From the NCBI GenBank assembly GCA_009921175.1, contig RFYP01000002.1, positions 1 to 64,000 of the forward strand: a stretch of 64,000 nucleotides of DNA. Reading direction: 5' to 3'. The stretch comes from Flavobacteriia bacterium (GTDB taxonomy: Bacteria; Bacteroidota; Bacteroidia; Flavobacteriales; Flavobacteriaceae). Made by a program: the position numbers and the translations under genes. The number at the start of each line of letters is the position of its first letter. The first letter of the stretch is position 1. The notes below the pieces were generated by a model. That model had not been told where the DNA came from, ran no database searches, and saw only the letters and a program-made list of their open reading frames with translations. This document shows positions 7,899 through 18,161 of this stretch, piece by piece.

Positions 7899-10442
7899 TT
7901 GCGGCACTTTCCAACAAAATTAAGCATTCTTGGGCTTTCAGCCCTTCTTTTTTTGGGGTGTAGTGGGGTAAAAAAATTGCAGGAAAACGAAATCCTGTTG
8001 CTGCAAAATAATGTGGTTCTTGACGGTAAAAAACTGGGCAATGACCCCGTCAAAAAACTCATTCGGCCGCAACCCAACAGTACACTACTGAGTATCCCTA
8101 TCAAGAGGAATCTCTATTTACGTGCTGATAAACAGCCCGATTCTTTGTTTGACCATTGGCTCAACGAAGATCCCAATCGAAAAAATAGACTTGAAAAATT
8201 ATGGTCCCCAAAACAACTCTACCAACTTAAAAAATATAAAATAGGCTGGAACCAATGGCTGATTGATAACGGTGAGCCCCCTGCGTTCATCGACAGTACA
8301 GAAATTAAAAATTCGACCCAGCGAATCAATCAATACTATAAAAACCGGGGGTATTTCAATGCAAACAGCAGTTTTCAAGTCGTTCCTAAAGCCAAACAAA
8401 AAGCGGCCGTAACCTATCAAGTCCAGGCAGGGCCACGCTATAGTCTGGATGCGATTAGCTTTGAGAGTCCATCGGAAGAAATCGGAGAATTGTTAAAAAA
8501 CAACCAACAACAGAGTTTTTTAAAAACCGGAGAACCTTTTAAAATCGAAGATTTTGAAGCCGAAAGAGAGCGTCTTACCCGCCTGTTGCAAAACAATGGG
8601 ATTTATAATTTTCAGCAAAATAGCCTGAATTTTGTGGTGGCCATTGACAGTGCTGGGTCAGACCTCAAAGTACCGGTTCAAATTAAGGTGGAGGACTTTA
8701 AAACCCGTTCAGGAGACAGTCTGATTGACAAGCCCTATCGGTTGTCTCGTATCCAAAAAATCGACCTCTATTTGCTCAATCCCAAATACGAAAATCTTCC
8801 CCGCTGGGACAGCATCAGTTATGATGGTGTTACTATTTTTTATAAAGGCAAGTTGGGTTACCGACCCCAAGCCTTGACCGATGCGATTTTTATCCGCAAG
8901 GACAGCCTTTATAGCGAACAACAACGCAACCTGACGTATCGCTATTTTAACCAGTTACAAAATTTTAAATACCCCAGCATTGTTTTTTCTCCCCAAGAAG
9001 ATACGGCTGACTTGGCCTCAACCATTTACCTCAATCCCAAAGAACGCTTTTCGTTAGGACTCGATTTAGATCTTTCGCACTCCAACATTCAAGATTTTGG
9101 AATTGGTAGTGGGGTGTCGCTAGCCATCCGCAATCTTTTTAAAAGCACCGATGTTTTGGAACTCAGTCTAAAAAACACCTTGGGTGCTTCCAAAAATGCA
9201 GCCAACCCCAACGATCAGTTTTTTAACCTGTTTGAATTGGGCTTGGATGCCAAACTCAAATTCCCAAAAATCATTGTACCCTTTGATGTGGAAGGGGTAA
9301 TTCCCAAAACAATGAATCCCCAAACCGATATCAGTATCGGAACCTCCTTGCAAAACAATATTGGTCTAGACAAACAATATTTTGGCGCGGGTTATGCCTT
9401 AAATTGGACACCCTCAGCTACTACCAAAATACAATGGCAACTCTTGGATGTGGAATACATCAACAACCGAAATGTGGCCAACTATTTTAATGTGTACAAC
9501 AATGCCTACGACCGTCTCAATGCCATTGCCCAAAAAATTGATGTTGCCCCTGCCCTCATGGACAATAGTGGAAATTTGAGAATCCCCGAAGGAGCCGATC
9601 GTTTTTTGGATCAAGTCCTTGGACTACAAACCTCGATCAGTGCCGAGCAAGAGGACTACATCTTGGCCAACCGCATCCGGGAGCGAAAAGACCGCCTGAC
9701 GGTTAACAATTTTATCATGGGGTCTTCTTTTGGGTACACCCGAAACACACAAGCAGACCTCTTGGATGATGACTTTTCGCAATTTCGGTTTAAGGTAGAA
9801 TGGGTCGGAAATTTGTTGATGGCCCTGTTTGAATTGACCGGTCGTACTAAAAATGAAAACAATCAATTCAGTGTTCAAGGGGTCGTCCCATCGCAGTATC
9901 TCAAGACCGAATTTGACTACATCAAGCATTTTCGGGTGGGTAACGAACGGGTATTGGCTTTACGGTTTTTTGGAGGCATAGCACTACCTTATAACAATGC
10001 GACTAATATTCCTTTTTCTCGGTCGTATTTTGCTGGAGGGGCCAATGACAATAGAGCTTGGCGACCCTACCGCCTGGGGCCGGGAGGAACCAACAATATC
10101 AATGAATTTAACGAGGCCAACCTTAAACTAGCGTCCAATCTAGAATATCGCTTTCCACTCTTGGGCAGCCTCAAAGGAGCCCTCTTTGTCGATGCCGGAA
10201 ATATTTGGAATGCCCTTGATGATGTCACCGACCCTCAGGCGCGCTTTGATGGCTGGCAAGATCTGGACGAACTAGCTTTGGGATCGGGTTTTGGGCTTCG
10301 TTACGATTTTGATTTTTTTGTGTTTCGTTTTGATACGGCTTTTAAGACCTACAATCCTGCTTTGCCCAGCACCCAACGGTGGTGGAGCGAATATGCGCTT
10401 AATAAAGCCGTGTTTAATGTGGGAATAAATTATCCCTTTTAA
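7899..10442 (+). CDS. BamA/TamA-family outer membrane lipoprotein (TamL-like; POTRA + surface antigen D15 barrel)
   Basis: LRHFPTKLSILGLSALLFLGCSGVKKLQENEILL lipobox, POTRA-like segments, C-terminal SRSYFAGGANDNRAWRPYRLGPGG barrel motif and terminal F. Start (TTG 7899) inferred; the listed ORF start at 7731 overlaps the opposing gene. Confidence 0.85.
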   Translation: MRHFPTKLSILGLSALLFLGCSGVKKLQENEILLLQNNVVLDGKKLGNDPVKKLIRPQPNSTLLSIPIKRNLYLRADKQPDSLFDHWLNEDPNRKNRLEKLWSPKQLYQLKKYKIGWNQWLIDNGEPPAFIDSTEIKNSTQRINQYYKNRGYFNANSSFQVVPKAKQKAAVTYQVQAGPRYSLDAISFESPSEEIGELLKNNQQQSFLKTGEPFKIEDFEAERERLTRLLQNNGIYNFQQNSLNFVVAIDSAGSDLKVPVQIKVEDFKTRSGDSLIDKPYRLSRIQKIDLYLLNPKYENLPRWDSISYDGVTIFYKGKLGYRPQALTDAIFIRKDSLYSEQQRNLTYRYFNQLQNFKYPSIVFSPQEDTADLASTIYLNPKERFSLGLDLDLSHSNIQDFGIGSGVSLAIRNLFKSTDVLELSLKNTLGASKNAANPNDQFFNLFELGLDAKLKFPKIIVPFDVEGVIPKTMNPQTDISIGTSLQNNIGLDKQYFGAGYALNWTPSATTKIQWQLLDVEYINNRNVANYFNVYNNAYDRLNAIAQKIDVAPALMDNSGNLRIPEGADRFLDQVLGLQTSISAEQEDYILANRIRERKDRLTVNNFIMGSSFGYTRNTQADLLDDDFSQFRFKVEWVGNLLMALFELTGRTKNENNQFSVQGVVPSQYLKTEFDYIKHFRVGNERVLALRFFGGIALPYNNATNIPFSRSYFAGGANDNRAWRPYRLGPGGTNNINEFNEANLKLASNLEYRFPLLGSLKGALFVDAGNIWNALDDVTDPQARFDGWQDLDELALGSGFGLRYDFDFFVFRFDTAFKTYNPALPSTQRWWSEYALNKAVFNVGINYPF

Positions 10443-10452
10443 TAATTATTAA

Positions 10453-10460
10453 TATTTTTG
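10453..10460 (+). promoter_or_regulatory. Putative -7 box TATTTTTG for fbaA
   Basis: Exact TAnnTTTG 17 bp before the ATG at 10478. Confidence 0.5.
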
Positions 10461-10477
10461 CCTCAAACTTAAATTGA

Positions 10478-11548
10478 ATGAAAACGACCCTTCATGCTGG
10501 TGTACTTACCGGCAAACAAGTCCAAGAAACTTTTGCCTTGGCCAAACAAAAATCTTTTGCACTTCCTGCTGTAAACGTTACGGGAAGCAACACCATCAAT
10601 GCCGTACTGGAAACCGCTGCAGAACTCAACAGCCCAGTAATTATCCAATTTTCCAATGGAGGGGCGCAATTCAATGCCGGTAAAGGGTTGACCAACGAAA
10701 ATGAAAAAGCCGCCATAGCCGGGGCGGTCGCCGGGGCCAAACACATCCACCAATTGGCCGAGGCCTACGGTGCCCGTGTGATCTTGCATACCGACCACTG
10801 TGCCAAAAAATTACTCCCCTGGATCGATGGTTTGCTTGAGGCCAGTGAAACCCATTTTGCCCAAACAGGCAAACCTTTGTTTAGTTCACACATGATTGAC
10901 CTCTCTGAAGAACCACTGGAAGAGAATATTGCCATCTGTAAAGCATACTTAAAGCGAATGTCCAAAATGGGCATGACCCTAGAAATCGAACTCGGTGTGA
11001 CCGGGGGCGAAGAAGACGGAGTTGACAATACCGATGTCGATCAGTCCAAACTCTACACTCAGCCTGAAGAAGTAGCCTACGCCTATGCTGAACTGAGTGA
11101 AGTTAGTGCACAATTTACCATAGCTGCTGCATTTGGTAATGTGCATGGGGTGTACAAACCCGGAAATGTGGTCCTAACGCCCAAAATTTTAAAAAATTCA
11201 CAAGAATACATCAGCCAAAAATTTGGGGTAGCACCCAATACCGTGGACTTTGTGTTTCATGGAGGTTCCGGTTCTTCGATAGAAGAAATTCGGGAATCCA
11301 TTGGCTATGGGGTCATCAAGATGAATATTGATACCGACCTTCAATTTGCTTTAACCGAGGGAATTCGCGACTATATGACCGCACAAATCGACTACCTTAA
11401 AACCCAAATCGGAAACCCCGAGGGGAGTGAGGTACCCAACAAAAAGCACTACGATCCTCGCAAATGGCTCCGCTTGGGAGAGGAAACTTTTAAAGCTCGA
11501 CTAAAAAAAGCTTTTGAAGATTTAAATAATGTCAATACTTTAGACTAA
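10478..11548 (+). CDS. fbaA: Class II fructose-bisphosphate aldolase
   Basis: VILHTDHCAKK, AAAFGNVHGVYKPGNV, DFVFHGGSGSS metal/substrate motifs. Confidence 0.95.
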   Translation: MKTTLHAGVLTGKQVQETFALAKQKSFALPAVNVTGSNTINAVLETAAELNSPVIIQFSNGGAQFNAGKGLTNENEKAAIAGAVAGAKHIHQLAEAYGARVILHTDHCAKKLLPWIDGLLEASETHFAQTGKPLFSSHMIDLSEEPLEENIAICKAYLKRMSKMGMTLEIELGVTGGEEDGVDNTDVDQSKLYTQPEEVAYAYAELSEVSAQFTIAAAFGNVHGVYKPGNVVLTPKILKNSQEYISQKFGVAPNTVDFVFHGGSGSSIEEIRESIGYGVIKMNIDTDLQFALTEGIRDYMTAQIDYLKTQIGNPEGSEVPNKKHYDPRKWLRLGEETFKARLKKAFEDLNNVNTLD

Positions 11549-11563
11549 TTCAAACGCCTTACA

Positions 11564-12424
11564 ATGAGTTGGTTCAAACGAAGCGAGAAAGGAATTCAGA
11601 CCAGTACGGAAGAAAAAAAAGACACGCCCAAGGGCTTGTGGTACAAAACACCTTCGGGTAAAATTGTCGACACCAAAGAGTTGGCAGACAATTATTATGT
11701 CAGTCCCGAAGATGATTATCACGTGCACATTGGGAGCAAAGAGTATTTTGAAATTCTTTTTGACGACAATCAGTTTGAAGAGCTGGATGCCGGTTTGCGG
11801 TCCACCGATTTTTTAAAGTTTAAGGACACCAAAAAATACATTGATCGACTCAAAGCTGCCTACAAAAAAACCGACCTTAACGATGCCATTCGAGTGGCGG
11901 TAGGTCCATCGTATGGTGAAAAAATTGTAATCGCCTGTATGGACTTTGCCTTTATCGGCGGTTCGATGGGATCGGTAGTTGGGGAAAAAATTACCCGTGC
12001 AGCCAAATATGCCTTGGGCCACAATCTGCCCTTGGTGGTAATTTCCAAATCTGGCGGTGCCCGAATGATGGAATCGGCGACTTCGCTGATGCAAATGGCC
12101 AAAACTTCGGCCATGCTAGCCGAATTGGCCGAAGCCAAAGTACCCTATATATCTATTTGTACCGATCCGACAACAGGAGGTACTACGGCCTCTTTTGCTA
12201 TGCTAGGTGATATTAATATTGCCGAGCCTGTAGCACTCATCGCCTTTGCGGGACCCCGAGTGGTCAAAGACACCACCGGAAAAGACCTCCCCGTTGGTTT
12301 CCAAACCAGTGAGTTTTTAAAAGAAAAAGGGTTTTTGGACTTTATTGTCCACCGAAAAGCCCTAAAAAAACACATCAATCACTATTTGGACCTGATCCTT
12401 AACAAACCCCTTCGTGCATTTTAA
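11564..12424 (+). CDS. accD: Acetyl-CoA carboxylase carboxyltransferase subunit beta (zinc-ribbon cysteines absent)
   Basis: [60 protein letters not shown]; AccD core. Confidence 0.94.
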   Translation: MSWFKRSEKGIQTSTEEKKDTPKGLWYKTPSGKIVDTKELADNYYVSPEDDYHVHIGSKEYFEILFDDNQFEELDAGLRSTDFLKFKDTKKYIDRLKAAYKKTDLNDAIRVAVGPSYGEKIVIACMDFAFIGGSMGSVVGEKITRAAKYALGHNLPLVVISKSGGARMMESATSLMQMAKTSAMLAELAEAKVPYISICTDPTTGGTTASFAMLGDINIAEPVALIAFAGPRVVKDTTGKDLPVGFQTSEFLKEKGFLDFIVHRKALKKHINHYLDLILNKPLRAF

Positions 12425-12456
12425 ATTTTGTCACTTGCTATATTGACAAAACAATG

Positions 12457-12464
12457 TATCTTTG
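12457..12464 (+). promoter_or_regulatory. Putative rpsO promoter -7 box TATCTTTG (TTG at 12435-12437, 19-bp spacer)
   Basis: TAnnTTTG with upstream TTG at suitable spacing, 46 bp before rpsO ATG. Confidence 0.5.
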
Positions 12465-12509
12465 CCCCGCCTTCGGGCAATACATAAAAATCATTTAAAT
12501 AATATTGGA

Positions 12510-12779
12510 ATGTATCTAACAAAAGAAGTAAAAGCCGAGATTTTTAAGAAACACGGCAAATCAGAAAAAAACACCGGTTCTGCTGAAGGCCAAATCGCCT
12601 TGTTTTCGCACCGTATTGAGCACCTGTCCAATCACCTAAAAAACAACCGTAAGGATTTTAACACCGAGCGTTCGTTGGTTCGATTGGTTGGTAAGCGTCG
12701 TAGTCTTTTGGACTACCTCAAAAACAAAGACATTGAGCGCTACCGTGCTATTGTTAAAGAACTCGGATTACGTAAATAA
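12510..12779 (+). CDS. rpsO: 30S ribosomal protein S15
   Basis: MYLTKEVKAEIFKKHGKSEKNTGSAEGQIALFSHRIEHLSNHL ... KRRSLLDYLKNKDIERYRAIVKELGLRK; start set at 12510 inside ORF 12462. Confidence 0.97.
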   Translation: MYLTKEVKAEIFKKHGKSEKNTGSAEGQIALFSHRIEHLSNHLKNNRKDFNTERSLVRLVGKRRSLLDYLKNKDIERYRAIVKELGLRK

Positions 12780-12869
12780 AAATTCCCTGACTTAGCTACA
12801 GGCTGAATCATTGCGTTTCATTGGTTGCTGCAACACACAACACCAAGCATTAACCTAAAAAATGAATCC

Positions 12870-15011
12870 ATGATTCCACAAACATTTACACAAACCATCA
12901 CCTTAGGAGATGGTCGAACCATTACCCTAGAAACGGGAAAACTAGCCAAACAGGCCGACGGATCGGTTGTGGTACGTATGGGCAACTGTATGTTACTCGC
13001 TACCGCTGTGTCTGCACGGCAAGCCAGTCCTGTCGATTTTCTACCCTTGACGGTCGATTATCGTGAAAAATTTGCCGCCGCCGGACGTTTTCCTGGTGGC
13101 TTCTTTAAGCGTGAGGCCCGTCCGAGCAACGAAGAAATCCTAACCATGCGTCTGGTCGATCGTGTTTTGCGTCCCCTTTTCCCTAAGGACTACCACGCCG
13201 AAACACAAATCATGATCCAACTGATGTCCCACGACGAAAACGTTATGCCCGATGCATTAGCAGGCTTGGCGGCTTCTACAGCGCTACAGCTTTCGGACAT
13301 CCCTTTTGAAACAGCAATTTCAGAAGTACGGGTTGGCCGCGTAGAAGGACAGTTTATAATCAATCCAAGCATGGCACAACTCGCTGAATCCGATGTTGAT
13401 ATCATGATTGGTGCCAGCGAAGATTCAGTCGCTATGGTCGAGGGTGAATTTGATGAAATATCGGAAGAAGAAATGGTCGAAGCCATTGCCTTTGGTCACG
13501 AAGCCATCAAGGCACAGATCAAAGCACAGAGAGATTTGGCCAAAGCAGCAGGACTTAAACCAACCCGTGAATACGAACAAGAAGACAACGATCCTGCGCT
13601 AAAAGAGAAGATTCATGGACTGGCCTATGATGCCTGTTATAACATCGCCAAGAAAGGATCTTCAAAGAATGAACGCTCTGAACAGTTTAGTGCACTTAAA
13701 GACGAAATCTTGGCCACCTTTAGCGAAGAGGAGTTGGAAGAAAAAAAGGAACTGATTGGGCGCTATTTTGGCGAAGCCCAAAAAGAAGCCGTTCGCACCC
13801 TCTTGTTAAACGAAGGTATTCGTTTGGACGGTAGAAAAACCGACGAGATTCGTCCTATCTGGTGTGAGGTTGATTATTTGCCTTCCACCCACGGCTCATC
13901 CATTTTTACCCGTGGAGAAACTCAGGCGTTGGCGACAGTAACCTTGGGTACCTCACGTGAGGCCAATGTGATCGATTTGCCCACCTTACAAGGAGAAGAA
14001 AACTTCTATCTACATTATAATTTCCCTCCTTTTTCGACCGGAGAAGCACGCCCATTGCGTGGTACCTCTCGTCGGGAAGTAGGACATGGAAATTTAGCGC
14101 AACGCGCCCTTAAAAAAGTGATGCCCGAAAGCTGTCCCTACACTGTACGGGTAGTTTCGGAAGTCTTAGAATCCAACGGATCTTCGTCCATGGCCACAGT
14201 ATGTGCCGGGACCATGGCCCTGATGGATGCCGGTGTACAACTCAAAAAACCCGTATCGGGAATCGCTATGGGCTTGATTACAGACGGAGATAAATACGCT
14301 GTGCTTTCGGATATATTAGGCGATGAAGATCACCTCGGTGATATGGACTTTAAAGTAACCGGAACCGAAGACGGTATCACGGCCTGCCAAATGGATATCA
14401 AAATTAAAGGGCTTAGCTACGAAATTTTGACCAAAGCCTTGATGCAAGCCAAAGCGGGGCGTTTGCACATTCTTAAACACCTAACGGATACTATCGCAGT
14501 TCCAAACCAAGATGTTAAAGAGCACGCACCAAAAATCATCATGCGTCGTATTCCTAACGAGTATATCGGTGCGCTTATTGGACCTGGTGGTAAGGTGATT
14601 CAAGAGCTTCAAAAAGCATCTGGCTGTACCATCGTAATCAACGAAGACCCTGTTACCGAAGAAGGAATCGTCGAGATTTTAGGAACATCTCCTGCCGGCA
14701 TCGCTATGGTAGAAGATAAAATTGATGCCATCACCTTTAAGCCCGAAGTAGGCAATACCTACCGGGTGAAAGTGATCAAAATGCTCGAATTTGGTGCCGT
14801 GGTAGAATACCTCGATGCTCCAGGTAACGAAGTTTTGCTCCATGTGAGCGAACTCGCTTGGGAACGCACCGAGAATGTAAGCGACGTGGTCAATCTTGGC
14901 GACGAACTCGATGTCAAATACTTTGGTATTGATTCGAGAACCCGCAAAGAAAAAGTTTCGCGTAAAGCACTTTTACCTAGACCTCCAAGAGAGGATCGTA
15001 AAAAGAATTAA
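12870..15011 (+). CDS. pnp: Polyribonucleotide nucleotidyltransferase (PNPase)
   Basis: Two RNase PH cores ([50 protein letters not shown]), KH ([16 protein letters not shown]) and S1 domains; follows rpsO. Confidence 0.97.
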   Translation: MIPQTFTQTITLGDGRTITLETGKLAKQADGSVVVRMGNCMLLATAVSARQASPVDFLPLTVDYREKFAAAGRFPGGFFKREARPSNEEILTMRLVDRVLRPLFPKDYHAETQIMIQLMSHDENVMPDALAGLAASTALQLSDIPFETAISEVRVGRVEGQFIINPSMAQLAESDVDIMIGASEDSVAMVEGEFDEISEEEMVEAIAFGHEAIKAQIKAQRDLAKAAGLKPTREYEQEDNDPALKEKIHGLAYDACYNIAKKGSSKNERSEQFSALKDEILATFSEEELEEKKELIGRYFGEAQKEAVRTLLLNEGIRLDGRKTDEIRPIWCEVDYLPSTHGSSIFTRGETQALATVTLGTSREANVIDLPTLQGEENFYLHYNFPPFSTGEARPLRGTSRREVGHGNLAQRALKKVMPESCPYTVRVVSEVLESNGSSSMATVCAGTMALMDAGVQLKKPVSGIAMGLITDGDKYAVLSDILGDEDHLGDMDFKVTGTEDGITACQMDIKIKGLSYEILTKALMQAKAGRLHILKHLTDTIAVPNQDVKEHAPKIIMRRIPNEYIGALIGPGGKVIQELQKASGCTIVINEDPVTEEGIVEILGTSPAGIAMVEDKIDAITFKPEVGNTYRVKVIKMLEFGAVVEYLDAPGNEVLLHVSELAWERTENVSDVVNLGDELDVKYFGIDSRTRKEKVSRKALLPRPPREDRKKN

Positions 15012-15075
15012 TTTTTTTCACCTTTCGTGAAACAATTTTTGATTTTAGTCGTATAAGTAAGTATACCGAGCAACT

Positions 15076-15939
15076 ATGAGACAATTAAAGATAACCAAAC
15101 AGGTTACCAACCGCGAAACCGCCTCCCTAGACAAATATCTTCAAGAAATTGGCAAAGTAGATTTGATTACGGCCGAAGAAGAAGTAGAGCTGGCGCAGCG
15201 GATTAAGGCAGGGGATCAAATTGCCCTAGAAAAATTGACCAAAGCCAATTTACGATTCGTTGTATCGGTTGCTAAGCAATACCAAAACCAAGGACTTACA
15301 CTACCCGATTTGATCAATGAGGGAAACCTAGGGCTAATCAAAGCGGCACAACGTTTTGATGAAACCCGAGGATTTAAGTTTATTTCCTATGCCGTTTGGT
15401 GGATTCGTCAATCCATTCTCCAGGCCTTAGCCGAACAATCGCGTATTGTCCGCCTGCCGCTCAACAAAATTGGTTCGATTAATAAGATCAATAAGACCTA
15501 TGCTTTTTTGGAACAGGCACACGAACGTGCACCCTCGGCTGAGGAAATTGCCAAAGAGTTGGATATGACCGTCAATGACGTCAAAGAATCTCTCAAAAAT
15601 TCGGGCAGACACGTATCCATGGATGCGCCTTTGGTTGAAGGTGAAGACTCTAACCTCTATGATGTTTTGAACAGCGGTGAGTCTCCCAATCCAGATAAAA
15701 CCTTATTGCATGAATCGCTTCGCACCGAAATTGAACGTGCCTTAGAAACCTTGACACCGAGAGAGGCAGACGTTGTTCGTTTGTATTTTGGTTTGGGCAA
15801 CCAGCATGCAATGACGTTGGAGGAAATTGGTGAAACCTTTGATTTGACCCGCGAGCGTGTTCGTCAAATCAAGGAAAAAGCCATCCGTAGATTAAAGCAT
15901 ACTTCACGAAGTAAAATTTTAAAAACCTATTTAGGATAA
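15076..15939 (+). CDS. rpoD: RNA polymerase primary sigma factor (RpoD/SigA, short Bacteroidota form)
   Basis: [98 protein letters not shown]. Confidence 0.97.
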   Translation: MRQLKITKQVTNRETASLDKYLQEIGKVDLITAEEEVELAQRIKAGDQIALEKLTKANLRFVVSVAKQYQNQGLTLPDLINEGNLGLIKAAQRFDETRGFKFISYAVWWIRQSILQALAEQSRIVRLPLNKIGSINKINKTYAFLEQAHERAPSAEEIAKELDMTVNDVKESLKNSGRHVSMDAPLVEGEDSNLYDVLNSGESPNPDKTLLHESLRTEIERALETLTPREADVVRLYFGLGNQHAMTLEEIGETFDLTRERVRQIKEKAIRRLKHTSRSKILKTYLG

Positions 15940-15941
15940 TG

Positions 15942-15971
15942 AAAAGGCAGTCCCCGGACTGCCTTTTTTTA
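15942..15971 (+). terminator. Rho-independent terminator after rpoD
   Basis: AAGGCAGTCC-CC-GGACTGCCTT perfect inverted repeat followed by TTTTT. Confidence 0.85.
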
Positions 15972-15983
15972 TAGACTACTATT

Positions 15984-16637
15984 ATGGCAACACGCATAGC
16001 ACCTTCTTTACTAGCCGCCGATTTTGGCAACTTAGAAAGGGATTGTAAAATGGTCAACGACAGTCAGGCCGATTGGTTTCATATCGACATCATGGACGGG
16101 GTTTTTGTTCCCAATATATCGTTTGGTATGCCAGTGCTGAAAGCCATTGGCGTACATGCCAAAAAGCCTTTGGATGTGCATTTGATGATTGTCGATCCGG
16201 ATCGCTACATCGCTACTTTTGCCGCATTAAATGCCCGTGTACTGACCGTCCATTATGAAGCCTGTATTCACCTACACCGAACGATTCAAAGCATAAAGCA
16301 ACATAAAATGCTCGCCGGTGTGGCCCTAAACCCCCATACGCCAGTAGCACTTTTGGCTCCCCTACTTAAAGATCTGGACCTGGTTTGTTTGATGAGTGTA
16401 AACCCGGGTTTTGGCGGGCAATCTTTTATAGAAGAAACCTATCAAAAAGTGACCGAATTAAAGGAAATGATTGTAGCACAGGGGGCCTCGACTCAAATCG
16501 AAATAGACGGAGGGGTTACCGATCAAAATGCAGCGCAACTGGTTGCATGTGGTGCTGATGTTCTAGTTGCCGGAAGCCATGTCTTTAAAGCAACTAATCC
16601 AAAAGCAGCAATCGCCAAGCTCAAAGCAATAGGATAA
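15984..16637 (+). CDS. rpe: Ribulose-phosphate 3-epimerase
   Basis: APSLLAADFGNLERDCKMVNDSQADWFHIDIMDGVFVPNISFG, DVHLMI, MSVNPGFGGQSFI, EIDGGV. Confidence 0.97.
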   Translation: MATRIAPSLLAADFGNLERDCKMVNDSQADWFHIDIMDGVFVPNISFGMPVLKAIGVHAKKPLDVHLMIVDPDRYIATFAALNARVLTVHYEACIHLHRTIQSIKQHKMLAGVALNPHTPVALLAPLLKDLDLVCLMSVNPGFGGQSFIEETYQKVTELKEMIVAQGASTQIEIDGGVTDQNAAQLVACGADVLVAGSHVFKATNPKAAIAKLKAIG

Positions 16638-16676
16638 GCAGGCCGTTTATCGGGTAAGTACCCCAAGTCTCTTCTT

Positions 16677-18074
16677 TTAATATTTCGCCTTAAACTGCAC
16701 CCTTCTATTTTGGGCGCGTCCACGGGGTGTGGAATTGTCGTCGATGGGAGCGGCCTCACCAAAACCTATGGTTTCGAGGCGGCTAGGGTCGACACCCAAT
16801 TCGATCAGGTAATTTTTGACGGCCTCTGCCCGGCGAAGGCTAAGGGCTTTGTTGTAACGTTCACTTCCATCCTCTGAGGCATAACCCTCAATGATGAGAA
16901 CGCCAGAGGGATTTTCTTGCAAAAGGGCTTTGATTTTTTGTAAGGTTTCTAGGGTTTTGGATCCCAATAGTCGATCACTCTCTGCCATAAAGTTGATGGT
17001 TGACCCATAATCGTTAATGGTTTGAATCACCGCCTCGGCTAAAGCGGGGCATCCGTTGTTATCCATGTTTCCTTTTTCGTCCGGACATACATCGTCTTTA
17101 TCGGGCACACCATCACCATCGGTATCTGGCCATGGGCAGCCGTTATTTTCAGCATCACCTTTTTCTTCAGGACATTCATCAATTCCGTCGTGTAACGTAT
17201 CAGCATCAGTGTCGGGACATCCCTCCATTTCCAGGGTTCCGGCCTGTTGTGGGCATCGGTCGTCTTTATCGGCTATACCATCTTGGTCAGTATCGGGACA
17301 TCCTTGCATTTCGGCCGTTCCGGGTTCTTCGGGACATAGATCTTCGCTATCGGGTATACCGTCTTCATCTGTGTCGGGGCATCCATTAAAGACCTTAAGT
17401 CCAGGCTGGTCGGGGCATTGATCTTTTTTATCTGCTATCCCATCGCCATCCCTATCGTTGTGGCCAAAGTCATAACTCAAACCAAATTCGTTTTGAAAAT
17501 GCTTGATTCCAAAACTTTCAACTGCGTTTTTATAGGAGGATTGTAGCGTAAAGTACCATTGTTCTCCCAGTCTGACATCTAGACCAAGCCCACCCAAATA
17601 GGTTTTCGAAGCATTTTTGGATAGCAAATAAGGATTATCCCCTTGTCCATTGGTAGTATCAAAGCTGCTTAAACCATAACCCATGATGAAGTACGGTTTG
17701 ATTTTTTTATTAAACGGGCTGTATGTTATAAATCCATCCAGGGAGTAGTAGGGATATTCTACGTTAGAAACTCCTTCTATATTGGTCAACGTATTGACGG
17801 CTGCTTGCATACCCAGCGAAAAACCACCTTTGACATGGCGGGATAAAGCAATCGACGGACCACCAAAACTCCAATGGTCGCCTACCCGAAAAAAACCTTC
17901 AAAAAAGGCTCCTTGGGTACTGGCGAAAGGGGCATCGGCATCAGGGTTGGTCGGAAAAATATCAATCGCGTTAAATGCCCAGCGAACACGCCAAGGGTTT
18001 TCGGCGGTCTGCGCCATACTAAATTCACCCGTCAAGGCACTTATCAACAAAAGAGAGAAAACGATTCTTTTCAT
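16677..18074 (-). CDS. OmpA-family outer membrane protein with thrombospondin type 3 repeats
   Basis: Signal peptide, barrel region, TSP3 repeats (DTDxDGIxDxxDxCPxxxG...GCP), C-terminal OmpA domain ([50 protein letters not shown]). Confidence 0.92.
   Translation of the reverse strand: MKRIVFSLLLISALTGEFSMAQTAENPWRVRWAFNAIDIFPTNPDADAPFASTQGAFFEGFFRVGDHWSFGGPSIALSRHVKGGFSLGMQAAVNTLTNIEGVSNVEYPYYSLDGFITYSPFNKKIKPYFIMGYGLSSFDTTNGQGDNPYLLSKNASKTYLGGLGLDVRLGEQWYFTLQSSYKNAVESFGIKHFQNEFGLSYDFGHNDRDGDGIADKKDQCPDQPGLKVFNGCPDTDEDGIPDSEDLCPEEPGTAEMQGCPDTDQDGIADKDDRCPQQAGTLEMEGCPDTDADTLHDGIDECPEEKGDAENNGCPWPDTDGDGVPDKDDVCPDEKGNMDNNGCPALAEAVIQTINDYGSTINFMAESDRLLGSKTLETLQKIKALLQENPSGVLIIEGYASEDGSERYNKALSLRRAEAVKNYLIELGVDPSRLETIGFGEAAPIDDNSTPRGRAQNRRVQFKAKY
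17047..17460 (-). repeat. In-gene tandem TSP3 (calcium-binding) repeats, about 5 copies
   Basis: Repeated D-x-D-x-DGIxDxxDxCP...GCP units in the OmpA-family protein; one copy ([15 protein letters not shown]) is degenerate. Confidence 0.85.
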
Positions 18075-18161
18075 GTCTATACAGTAGTACTAATAACTGC
18101 AATTTAAGGGATTTATTGTACCTCTTAGAGAACCTAAAGGGCTTTGACTAGAAATAAAAAC

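Noticed and set aside
17056-17421. 121-aa repetitive plus-strand ORF ([13 protein letters not shown]...) as a possible repeat protein
   Set aside because: Antisense shadow of the TSP3 repeats in the OmpA-family gene.
17047-17460. Periodic DNA repeats considered as CRISPR or satellite
   Set aside because: They are diverged coding repeats (TSP3) with no constant repeat/spacer pattern.
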